This document shows, piece by piece, positions 24,959 through 32,683 of a DNA stretch of 64,000 nucleotides. The first letter of the stretch is position 1, and every line of letters begins with the position of its first letter. Origin of the DNA: Micromonospora sp. LH3U1. GTDB lineage: Bacteria; Actinomycetota; Actinomycetes; Mycobacteriales; Micromonosporaceae. A program made the translations under genes and the position numbers. The stretch covers positions 6,013,501 through 6,077,500 of the forward strand of contig NZ_CP116936.1 of NCBI RefSeq assembly GCF_028475105.1, given 5' to 3'. The notes below the pieces were generated by a model. It saw only the letters and a program-made list of their open reading frames with translations. It searched no databases and was not told the origin of the DNA.

Positions 24959-25962
24959 TTCGCGGTCCGTACGTCGAAACCGAAGACCGCCGTGGCGGCG
25001 CCCCTCTTGTACGACCGGCGAGCAGCCGAATCCTTGTCGATGTTCCACTTCCCCGAGCCGTTGATGTTGAAGTAGGCGACGCCGATCATGTCCTTGCGTC
25101 GAGCGACGTTCGAGAGCAGGTCGGTGATCTGCGCCGGCCGACGCGTACTCGGCTCCGCACCGGTTTCCACGATCAGCAGCGGCCGCGAGGTGAACGTGCG
25201 GATCTCCCGGATGGTCGGTCCGAACAGACTGTCGAACGTCTTCTGCCCCTTGATGGTGTAGTAGCCGTCCATGCCGACCCAGTCGACGTACGCGTCACCC
25301 GGGTAGAGCGCCTTGATGCTCGTCTTTCGCAGGTAGTTGATGACGTTCGGGGTCCACGTCCAGATCACGTTGGTGGCGTCCTGCTGGGCGAAGATCTCGT
25401 GCAGGTGCCGCCAGGCGGCGACGTACTCCGCGGCCTTGTTTGCTTTCGTGCCCCACGAGTACCAGGGACCGTTCATCTCGTGGGCGAAGGTGAGCGCGAT
25501 GGGCAGGTTCAGCATCCGGACCGACGCCGCGAACTCCTTGACGTACGCGTCGTGCTTACCGGCCGCGATGTCACGCATCGGGATGTTGAACGGCTCCCAG
25601 CGGATCACCGCCAGGGCGCCGTACTGATGCAGCTCGCGGACTTCGCTGGCGGCGAACTTGTCGTCAAAGCTCTCGAAGACGGCGACCAGGTTCGGCTTCT
25701 TGCCGGTCTCGGTGGCGAACGACGTGATCCGGTCCATCTCGGCACCACCCTGCACCGAAACGCCCAGGTACTTGCCCTTCGGGGATCGCAGCGCCGTGAC
25801 GTCGTACGCGGGCGGCGCCTCAACCACGGCGGCGGGCCCACCGCCGTCCGGGGCTGCGAGGCTACTGGAGCTGACCCTGATGTCGACCGTACGCAGCACG
25901 GCGACCTCGGTGAGGGCCAGCGCGAAGATCACCAGGAAGGTGATCAGGTACTTGGTCTTCAC
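24955..25962 (-). CDS. Glycoside hydrolase family 26-like protein (beta-mannanase type), membrane-anchored
   Basis: This 335-residue protein has an N-terminal membrane anchor or signal segment (residues 5-23) followed by a TIM barrel. The likely acid/base is Glu162 in FAHEMNGPWYSWG and the nucleophile Glu266 in LIVETGAE, the pair expected for GH26. It is coupled by 4-base overlaps to the GT2 gene upstream and the GT39-like gene downstream. A hydrolase inside a synthase operon recalls the BcsZ role in cellulose export, so trimming or release of the nascent polymer is plausible but unproven. The start codon is GTG. Confidence 0.85.
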   Translation of the reverse strand: MKTKYLITFLVIFALALTEVAVLRTVDIRVSSSSLAAPDGGGPAAVVEAPPAYDVTALRSPKGKYLGVSVQGGAEMDRITSFATETGKKPNLVAVFESFDDKFAASEVRELHQYGALAVIRWEPFNIPMRDIAAGKHDAYVKEFAASVRMLNLPIALTFAHEMNGPWYSWGTKANKAAEYVAAWRHLHEIFAQQDATNVIWTWTPNVINYLRKTSIKALYPGDAYVDWVGMDGYYTIKGQKTFDSLFGPTIREIRTFTSRPLLIVETGAEPSTRRPAQITDLLSNVARRKDMIGVAYFNINGSGKWNIDKDSAARRSYKRGAATAVFGFDVRTAK

Positions 25963-27620
25963 CGCACGACCTCGACGTCCTTCTCAGGCTTGACCACTAG
26001 CGCCTGTCCGACGATGGCCAGGTAGAAGACGGCGCTGAGGAACGCCGGGGCGAAGATCAGCGGGTCAGGCTCGACGAACATTCGCCAGGCGGCAAGACCG
26101 GCCCAGACGACGCCGCTGCCGGCTGTCCAGACTCTCATTCCGGTCCAGAGTCGCTTGGTCTTGCTCTTCTTGGCGGTGCCGCCGGTGGGCTGCCAACCCA
26201 TCCGCCGACCTCGGAGGATATCGATGATCGCGAAGGCATGCGCCCACCCGTAGATCATTTTTACCGTCCAGCTCTCCAGGCCGTACCGGGTCCGGTGCCA
26301 GAACGGGAAAATCACCATGTTGTAGATGACGCTGGGCAGGATCAGCAGATAGTTCGCCAGCGCGATCTCGTGCGCGAACGCGGTGAGCATCAGCACCGGG
26401 ACGATCGGCGCGACGAAGGTGAACAGCCCCGTGTGCAGGTAGTAGCAGAAGCCGGAGATGTAGCTCAGCCGGGCACGCCAGCGCAGCTTCGTCGACCAGA
26501 ACTTCTTCGACGCGAGCAGGCTCATCGAGCCGGCGCACCAGCGGTACTGCTGGGTGAAGAACGAGTCGACGTCGGACGGGCAGAGCCCAGCGGCCAGCAC
26601 CACCGGGATGTAGCGCAGTTTCCAGCCCTTCATCCGCAGGTCGAAGCCAGTGTGCACGTCCTCGGAGTGCTCGATGAGGGTGGATCCGCCGATGGAGAAC
26701 AGCGCGTCCCGCCGGTACATCGCACAGCTGCCGACGCAGATCGCGGAGTCGTGCGCCTGCCGGGAGACCTGAACCGAGCGGTAGAACAGTTCCTGCACCG
26801 CGCCGGCGCCGCGCTCCACCCAGGTCTGGCCCCGGTGTACCCGGAAGTACTGCGGCGACTGCACGATGCCGGCCTGCGGCTCGGCGTCGAACCAGGGCAG
26901 CATCTGGTCGAGCATGTCCCTGCGGGGGACGAAGTCGGCGTCGAGGACCAGGATGAAGTCGCTCATCGTGCGCTCGAACGCGTAGCGCATGTTGCCGGCC
27001 TTCTTGAACCAGCCCCGGTTGGGCCGGCGCTGGTAGACGAAGCCGAAGGCCAGTGCCGTCCGTTCCATCGCCTCGTTGGGCGAGTCGTCGAGCACGTAGA
27101 CGGTCACGTCGCCCCGGTAGTATCCGCCCATCGCGCGGACGTGTTCCCAGGTGTTGCGCAGCACGTGCGGCGGCTCGCCGCAGACCGGCAGGAAGACGTC
27201 CACCGTCGGGTACCGGGACGGCTTCCAGCTGCGTACCAACTCCCGGTGCCGGGCCATGTCGAAGCCCGGCGTGAAGAGGTTCACGCAGAGCGAGATGACG
27301 TAGTAGGCGACGGTGAAGAGGAGCAGCGGGGCGAGCAGCCAGAGCAAGGGATCGAGCCGGACGAAGAGCAGCTGGCTGGCGATCAGGCAGCCGAAGCTGA
27401 CCAGCGAGGGCAGCACCAGCGCGGGCATCCGCCGCTTGCGGTAGGAGACCATCTCCTCGTCGGTGGGGGGCAACGGCACCAGGGCGTACGCGGGACGGGT
27501 TGGCGTCTCGCCGACACGCCGCGGTGTCCACTTCGACAGGGCTGCCGGCACCCGGAATTCGGCGGTCTGCAGGGACGGAGCAGGCGGGGTGTCCGCCTCC
27601 GTTATAGGTGGCGAGGTCAT
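25959..27620 (-). CDS. Cellulose-synthase-like family 2 glycosyltransferase
   Basis: This 553-residue processive-type GT2 has two N-terminal membrane helices (about 66-110), the cytosolic GT-A domain with LDDS (Asp178/179), DADF (227-229), HSED (about 318-321) and the processivity motif QQYRW (357-361), then several C-terminal helices and a short cytosolic tail. No PilZ domain is seen. It likely polymerises a beta-glycan from a nucleotide sugar and extrudes it. It leads the operon with GH26 and GT39-like genes. ATG 27620 has a GGGGGAG site upstream; an earlier ATG at 27659 lacks one. Confidence 0.9.
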   Translation of the reverse strand: MTSPPITEADTPPAPSLQTAEFRVPAALSKWTPRRVGETPTRPAYALVPLPPTDEEMVSYRKRRMPALVLPSLVSFGCLIASQLLFVRLDPLLWLLAPLLLFTVAYYVISLCVNLFTPGFDMARHRELVRSWKPSRYPTVDVFLPVCGEPPHVLRNTWEHVRAMGGYYRGDVTVYVLDDSPNEAMERTALAFGFVYQRRPNRGWFKKAGNMRYAFERTMSDFILVLDADFVPRRDMLDQMLPWFDAEPQAGIVQSPQYFRVHRGQTWVERGAGAVQELFYRSVQVSRQAHDSAICVGSCAMYRRDALFSIGGSTLIEHSEDVHTGFDLRMKGWKLRYIPVVLAAGLCPSDVDSFFTQQYRWCAGSMSLLASKKFWSTKLRWRARLSYISGFCYYLHTGLFTFVAPIVPVLMLTAFAHEIALANYLLILPSVIYNMVIFPFWHRTRYGLESWTVKMIYGWAHAFAIIDILRGRRMGWQPTGGTAKKSKTKRLWTGMRVWTAGSGVVWAGLAAWRMFVEPDPLIFAPAFLSAVFYLAIVGQALVVKPEKDVEVVR

Positions 27621-27671
27621 CGCTTCGGTCTCCCCCGTTTCGACAAGCAGCAGGCTCATCCGGGGACAGCG

Positions 27672-27730
27672 GGCAGGCAATCGCCGATCGCGCCCGGGAA
27701 GCCGTGCACGGTAGCTGGACCGTGCCTGCC
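27672..27730 (-). promoter_or_regulatory. Structured 5' leader of the GT2-GH26-GT39 operon
   Basis: The leader contains two competing stems. Stem A: GCACGGT (27706-27712) with ACCGTGC (27719-27725), loop 6. Stem B: GGCAGGCA (27672-27679) with TGCCTGCC (27723-27730). They share bases 27723-27725 and cannot both form fully. This is the shape of a switchable leader, but no known riboswitch consensus was recognised and no ligand is proposed. Confidence 0.45.
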
Positions 27731-27746
27731 TGGTAGTTGAAAGGGG

Positions 27747-27775
27747 AAACTATTCAGCCGCTTTCAGCGTGTCAA
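27747..27775 (-). promoter_or_regulatory. Promoter for the GT2-GH26-GT39 operon
   Basis: On the minus strand, a consensus -35 TTGACA (27775-27770) is followed after 17 bases by TAGTTT (27752-27747). The spacing is ideal for a principal sigma factor. Transcription would begin near 27740 and give a 5' leader of about 120 bases before ATG 27620. Confidence 0.65.
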
Positions 27776-27880
27776 AGCTCTGAAATCCGCATAAGCCGCA
27801 GTAGGCCTCGGACCGGCCCGTTGATCACCTCACATCGGCCTGAACGGACGGGCCGACCGGCCCGGAAAGCGGAAGGCCTA

Positions 27881-29449
27881 TCAGCCCCTGGCCAGCGGGA
27901 CCACCAGCACCGCCTCGGTGCCGCCGTTGGCACCGGCGCGCAGCTCGATGGTGCCGCGCAACTCACCGGTGACCAGTGCCCGGACGATCTGGAGGCCGAG
28001 CCGGCTGCCCCGTTCGGCGTCGAAGTCGGGCGGCAGCCCACGCCCGTTGTCCGTGACCGAGACGTGCAGCATCTTGCGGAACCGGTGCGCCGAGACCACC
28101 ACCTCCGGGCGCACCGACGGGTCGACCTCGGGGACGACGGGCACCAGGCCCGGGGCGGCGGCGGGCACGGCGGCCTCGTCCGCCTCGTCGGCCGGCGGGA
28201 AGCCGTGCTCGACGGCGTTGAGCAGCAACTCGTTGAGGACCATCACCAGCGAGGTGGCGATCTCCGCCGGCAGCACGCCGAAGCTGCCCCGTCGGCGCAT
28301 GCCGACGCTCACCTCGGTCGCCGCGACCTCGGTCGCCGCGCTGGCCACCCGGTCGACGATGCCGTCGAACTCGACCGCCTCGTCGCTGGACATGGAGAGC
28401 GTCTCGTGCACGAGGGCGATCGAGGCGACCCGGCGGACCGATTCCTCCAGCGCGACCCGCGCCTCGGGCATGGAGACCCGGCGGGCCTGCAACCGCAGCA
28501 GCGCGGCAACGGTCTGGAGGTTGTTCTTCACCCGGTGGTGGATCTCCCGGATGGTGGCGTCCTTGGTGATCAGTGCGCGGTCGCGACGGCGGACCTCGGT
28601 GATGTCCCGGACCAACACCAGCGCGCCGATCGGCACCCCGGCGGGCATCAGCGGCAGCGCCCGGGTGAGCATCGTGGCGCCGCGCGCGTCGATCTCCCGT
28701 CGGGGTGGCGCCTCACCGCGCAGCGCGGCCAGGATGCCGTTCGACGCCTCGGTGCCGTCCAACGGGTCGCCGGCCAGCCGGCGGTGCAGCGCGGCCAGGT
28801 CCTCCCCCACCAGGTGGGACGCGTAGCCCAGCCGCCGGTACGCGGACTGCGCGTTCGGGCTGGCGTAGGTGACCTTGCCGCCGGCGTCGAGCCGGACCAG
28901 ACCGTCGCCAACCCGGGGCGCGGAGGTGGTCTCGCCCGGATGCCGCGGCGGCGGGAAGGTGCCGTCCGCGATCATCTGCGCCAGGTCGTCCGCCGTGGTC
29001 AGGTAGTTGAGCTCCAACTGACTGGGGGTACGCGCGGTGGAGAGGTTGGTGTCCCGGCCCACCACGGCGATCACCTCGCCGGCCTCGCCCTCGGCGGTCC
29101 GCAGACGAACCGGAATCGCCTCGTGCCGGGCGGGTACGTCGCCATACCAGACCGGGTCGCCCTCCCGCCAGATCCGGCCCTGGGAGTACGCCACCCCCAG
29201 GTGGGCCACCTCCGGCCCGCCGACGATCCGCCCCACCTGGTCGTCCTGGTACGCGGTGGGCGCGGTGGTCGGGCGGACCTGGGCGACGCAGAGGAACGTG
29301 CCGTCGGCGTCGACCGGCACCCAGAGCAGCAGGTCGGCGAAGGACAGATCGGAGAGCAGTTGCCAGTCGCCGGCGATCCGGTGCAGGTGGTCGATGTCGG
29401 CCGGACGGAGGTGGGTGTGCTCCTCGGCGAGGTCGCGCAGCGTGGACAC
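27881..29449 (-). CDS. pdtaS: PdtaS-type sensor histidine kinase
   Basis: The 522-residue kinase has an N-terminal GAF-like domain (HLHRIAGDWQLLSDLSFADL), a central PAS-like region (about 190-300), a HisKA_2 H-box (IREIHHRVKNNLQTVAALL) and an HATPase domain (LNELLLNAVEHG, VTDNGRGLP). The match to M. tuberculosis PdtaS, partner of the RNA-binding antiterminator PdtaR, is strong from the N-terminus on. Homologues start MSTL, so I prefer GTG 29449; GTG 29473, one base after the upstream stop, is the alternative. No PdtaR gene is in this window. Confidence 0.88.
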   Translation of the reverse strand: MSTLRDLAEEHTHLRPADIDHLHRIAGDWQLLSDLSFADLLLWVPVDADGTFLCVAQVRPTTAPTAYQDDQVGRIVGGPEVAHLGVAYSQGRIWREGDPVWYGDVPARHEAIPVRLRTAEGEAGEVIAVVGRDTNLSTARTPSQLELNYLTTADDLAQMIADGTFPPPRHPGETTSAPRVGDGLVRLDAGGKVTYASPNAQSAYRRLGYASHLVGEDLAALHRRLAGDPLDGTEASNGILAALRGEAPPRREIDARGATMLTRALPLMPAGVPIGALVLVRDITEVRRRDRALITKDATIREIHHRVKNNLQTVAALLRLQARRVSMPEARVALEESVRRVASIALVHETLSMSSDEAVEFDGIVDRVASAATEVAATEVSVGMRRRGSFGVLPAEIATSLVMVLNELLLNAVEHGFPPADEADEAAVPAAAPGLVPVVPEVDPSVRPEVVVSAHRFRKMLHVSVTDNGRGLPPDFDAERGSRLGLQIVRALVTGELRGTIELRAGANGGTEAVLVVPLARG

Positions 29450-29474
29450 GGTGACCAGGGTGCCACGCCGCACC

Positions 29475-30527
29475 TCACATCGTCGCGGTGACCTTCTTCA
29501 ACCCGCGTGGCGCGTCCGGGTCCTCACCTCGGGTGAGCGCCAGGGCCAGCGCCAACCGCTGCAACGGCAGGATGTCCAGCAGCGGGGCGTACCGCTCGTC
29601 GACCTCGGGGACGGCGAGCCGGGTGGCGCCCGGCACGTCGGCGGAGCCGACCACCACGACGTCGGCGCGGCGTTCGCCGAGGCGGGGCAGCACCTCGCCC
29701 ATGGACCGTCCACCTGGACCTGAGCCGACCACGGCGAGCACCGGGACCTCGGGGTCGGTCATCGCGAGCGGGCCGTGCAGCAGGTCGGCGCCGGAGAACG
29801 CGAGCGCCGGCAGGTACGAGGTCTCCATCAGCTTCAGCGCGGCCTCCCGTGCGGTCGGGTAGGCGTACCCCCGGCCGGTGGTGACCAGCTGACGAGCGAA
29901 CCGGTAGCGCGGTGCGAGCTGGGCCGGGGTGTCGTCGGCCAGGGTGCGGGCGGCCAGCTCGGGCAGCGCGTCGAGCGCCTCCCGTTCGGCCGCCGGGAGC
30001 ACACCGTCGCCGGCCCGGATCCCCTCCACCAGCATCAGCAGGGCGAGCAGCTCGGCGGTGTACGTCTTGGTGGCGGCCACCGCCCGCTCGTGCCCGGCGG
30101 CGATGTCGACGCTCAGCTCGGCCACCTCGTCCAGCGGGGAACCGGGCGCGTTGGTCACCGCGAGGGTCAGCGCCCCGGAGGCGCGGGCGGCGCGCAGCAC
30201 CTCGGCCAGGTCGGGCGAGCCGCCGCTCTGGCTGACCCCGACGACCAGCGCGTCGGACAGGTCGGGGCGGGCCCCGAACAGGGTGACCACGCTGGGCGAG
30301 GCGAGCCCGGCGGGCAGGCCGAGCCGGATCTCGGTCAGGTACGCCCCGTAGAGGGCCGCGTGGTCGGAGGTGCCCCGGGCGGTGAAGACCACGTGCCGCG
30401 GGCGGCGTTCGGCGATGACCGCCGCCACCCGAGCGATCTCAGCGGCGTTGGCGGCGGAGAGCAGGCGTGCGTAGCCAGCCGGCTGCTCGTCGATGTCGGC
30501 GGCCATGCCAGCCCCTGCACGTGTCAC
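29475..30527 (-). CDS. SIS-domain sugar isomerase/deaminase-like protein
   Basis: This 350-residue protein contains two SIS domains, the phosphosugar-binding fold of the GlmS isomerase half: TARGTSDHAALYG, VSQSGGSPDLAE and GRGYAYPTAREAALKLMET. The glutaminase domain of GlmS is missing. Relatives act on amino-sugar phosphates (AgaS/NagB-II type). It starts at GTG 30527 behind GGAGGAG and precedes pdtaS closely, so the two may be co-transcribed. The true substrate is unknown. Confidence 0.87.
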   Translation of the reverse strand: MTRAGAGMAADIDEQPAGYARLLSAANAAEIARVAAVIAERRPRHVVFTARGTSDHAALYGAYLTEIRLGLPAGLASPSVVTLFGARPDLSDALVVGVSQSGGSPDLAEVLRAARASGALTLAVTNAPGSPLDEVAELSVDIAAGHERAVAATKTYTAELLALLMLVEGIRAGDGVLPAAEREALDALPELAARTLADDTPAQLAPRYRFARQLVTTGRGYAYPTAREAALKLMETSYLPALAFSGADLLHGPLAMTDPEVPVLAVVGSGPGGRSMGEVLPRLGERRADVVVVGSADVPGATRLAVPEVDERYAPLLDILPLQRLALALALTRGEDPDAPRGLKKVTATM

Positions 30528-30623
30528 GGAAACTCCTCCTCTTGCGCGATTACCGCGCGGTTCCTGCTCAGTCTTGCACCTTTGAACGCGTCTGAGCAAT
30601 CGAACGAGCAGGAGTGCGCAGAT

Positions 30624-30638
30624 GATCACCAAGTGATC
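30624..30638. promoter_or_regulatory. Palindromic operator candidate between the SIS and TPR genes
   Basis: GATCAC-CAA-GTGATC is a perfect 6-3-6 palindrome in the 169-base divergent promoter region. Its size fits a dimeric regulator, but no regulator gene is adjacent and no consensus was recognised. Confidence 0.4.
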
Positions 30639-30696
30639 TCAATATCAACTACGCTTGCGCCGCTGCACACGGTCTAGCCCGCGACGAGAGGACGAC

Positions 30697-32532
30697 GTGC
30701 CCGAGGGAACGGACGACCCCGCGCTCTCCGCGACGGAGGAGCTGGCGCTGGCCCGGCTGGCACTCGACGAGGGCGACCTGCACCACGCCGCCGGCCACCT
30801 CGCCGGCGCGCTGGCGCGGGCACCCACCCTCCCGGAGGTGCACGAGACGTTGGCCCGGCTCGCCGCGACGAGCGGCGGTGGCCTCGACCTCTTCCCCATC
30901 AACCACCACACCTTCGTGGGGGCGGTCGTCGCCCGCGCGCACCTGCTCGCCACCGCCGGCCGGCCCGCCGAAGGGCTGGAGCTACTGGCCGCAGCGACCG
31001 CGTACGCGCCCGGCACCCAGTGGGCCGGCGTTCCGTGGGTCACCGCGCCCGAGTTGGCCGAACGGCTGGACCCGGAGCACATCGCCCGCGTCCTCATGCA
31101 GGTCTGCGCCGCGCTGCCCGACCCCGTGCCGCGGCTCGGCCGGGGCGCCCTGACGCCGTACCTCACGCTGGCCCGCAACGCGGTCACCATCCACACCGAG
31201 CACGGTCTGCTGCTGGGCGCGGCGTCCGCGCTGGCCCGGCGTCTCGGCGAGGTCGCGCTGGCGGTCCGCTGGGCCACCCGAGGGGTACGCGCACAACCCT
31301 CGAAGATGGGCGAGGTGTGGCTCGGGTACGCGTACCGCAGCGCGGGCCGGACCCGCGACGGCCTCGCGGCCCTCGGTCGGGCCGTCAAGCTGGACCCGGA
31401 CGACCTGGCGATCTACGCGGACATCGCCGGCACCCTGGCCGAGATCGGCCGGCTGGACGAGGCGCTGGAGTGGACCGAGCGGGCGCTGGCCCGCGACCCG
31501 TCGTTCGACTGCGCGGTGCACACCGCCCACCGCCTGCGGCACCTGCGCGACGGCGACCTGACCCACCTGGTCGCGCTCGCCGACTTCGTCCGTGACCACC
31601 CCGACGACAGCCACGAGCACGGCGACCTGGCCCAGTGCTGCCGAGGCCGACCCTGGCTCGGCCAACTGACCCCGGCCGCCGGTCCCCTTGTCGACGCGAT
31701 GCGCCAGGCGGTAGCCGACGACGACAACGGTCTCGGCAGCGCCGTACGCCTGCCCGCCGCCGCACCGCCGAGCGCCGTCCGGACGGCGACGTCCACCGCC
31801 CCCGGGCTGCGGATCGAAGTCGTCGGTGCGCTCGATCCGGACCCGCGCGAGCCCCGACGGGCATCCGCCCAGCGGTTGTGGCACTACGCGGACGACGTCC
31901 CCACACCCGCGCTGCCGGCACCCTCGGCTACGGCGGTCGAACGGATCGGGCAGGTCGCACACCCGGCGTGGCCACACCCACCGGCGGCGTACGACGCGGC
32001 GGTGGGCCTGGCCGGCCTCGACGTGGCGGACCTGCTCGGCCTGCTGGTGCACCCGCCGGCCGCGCCAGCCAACGCGGTGGGTCGGCTGCTGGCCGCCCAC
32101 GACCCGTCGGTCTGGGTCCGTGGCGTGCAGGTGTGGGCCTGCCTGGGGCTGTTACACCACCGCACCGACGAGCCGTGGGAGGGCTCGACGCGGCGACGCG
32201 TGCTGCTCGATCTGATCTGGGGCGTCGAGGACTGGGTCACCGAGGCAGCGCTGTTCGCACTGGTCACCGCCGCCTGGGTGGATCCTCCGGTACGGCCGGA
32301 CGTGGCGCGGGTGGTGGCGGAACGGCTCGCCGACGCGGCCGCGGTGGCTCGGGACCGACCGGTCCCGATCGCAGCCTCGCTGGCCCACCTGGCCCTCGCG
32401 GCCCCGGAGCTGGACCCGGCAACCGCAGCCCTGGCCACCGAACTGCTCGGCGCACGATCCCCCCAACTCCCCCGCCCCCGAAACCCCCTACGCCGCCTCT
32501 GGCACCGCCTAACCAGCCCCCGCAACCCCTAA
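30697..32532 (+). CDS. Tetratricopeptide-repeat protein
   Basis: The 611-residue protein has TPR-like helical pairs in its first 300 residues, clearest at RDGLAALGRAVKLDPDDLAIYADIAGTLAEIGRLDEALEW, here quoted only as residues about 225-265. The second half is an Ala/Pro-rich linker followed by an all-alpha domain of unknown type. There is no signal peptide or membrane segment, so it is probably cytosolic. GTG 30697 is preceded by GAGAGGA. A long palindrome follows the stop. Confidence 0.8.
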   Translation: MPEGTDDPALSATEELALARLALDEGDLHHAAGHLAGALARAPTLPEVHETLARLAATSGGGLDLFPINHHTFVGAVVARAHLLATAGRPAEGLELLAAATAYAPGTQWAGVPWVTAPELAERLDPEHIARVLMQVCAALPDPVPRLGRGALTPYLTLARNAVTIHTEHGLLLGAASALARRLGEVALAVRWATRGVRAQPSKMGEVWLGYAYRSAGRTRDGLAALGRAVKLDPDDLAIYADIAGTLAEIGRLDEALEWTERALARDPSFDCAVHTAHRLRHLRDGDLTHLVALADFVRDHPDDSHEHGDLAQCCRGRPWLGQLTPAAGPLVDAMRQAVADDDNGLGSAVRLPAAAPPSAVRTATSTAPGLRIEVVGALDPDPREPRRASAQRLWHYADDVPTPALPAPSATAVERIGQVAHPAWPHPPAAYDAAVGLAGLDVADLLGLLVHPPAAPANAVGRLLAAHDPSVWVRGVQVWACLGLLHHRTDEPWEGSTRRRVLLDLIWGVEDWVTEAALFALVTAAWVDPPVRPDVARVVAERLADAAAVARDRPVPIAASLAHLALAAPELDPATAALATELLGARSPQLPRPRNPLRRLWHRLTSPRNP

Positions 32533-32546
32533 CCCCACCCCCCACA

Positions 32547-32626
32547 CCCCCGCGATCTTGCGCTTGCTGTCGCTGGTTTGTCGGGAACGGGGCTTATGTC
32601 GGGGCACAAAGTGCAAGATCGCGGGG
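32547..32626. repeat. Long inverted repeat (18-bp arms, 44-nt loop)
   Basis: Arm 1 (32547-32564, CCCCGCGATCTTGCGCTT) and arm 2 (32609-32626) are complementary at 17 of 18 positions. It separates the convergent TPR and MFS genes and could act as a bidirectional terminator. From memory, the core CGCGATCTTGC is a common intergenic palindrome in Micromonospora genomes. Confidence 0.8.
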
Positions 32627-32683
32627 TAAGGCGCGCCGCGCCGGCCCGTCAGGGCTGGCGCGGCGCGGGGGAAGGGTTGTGGG

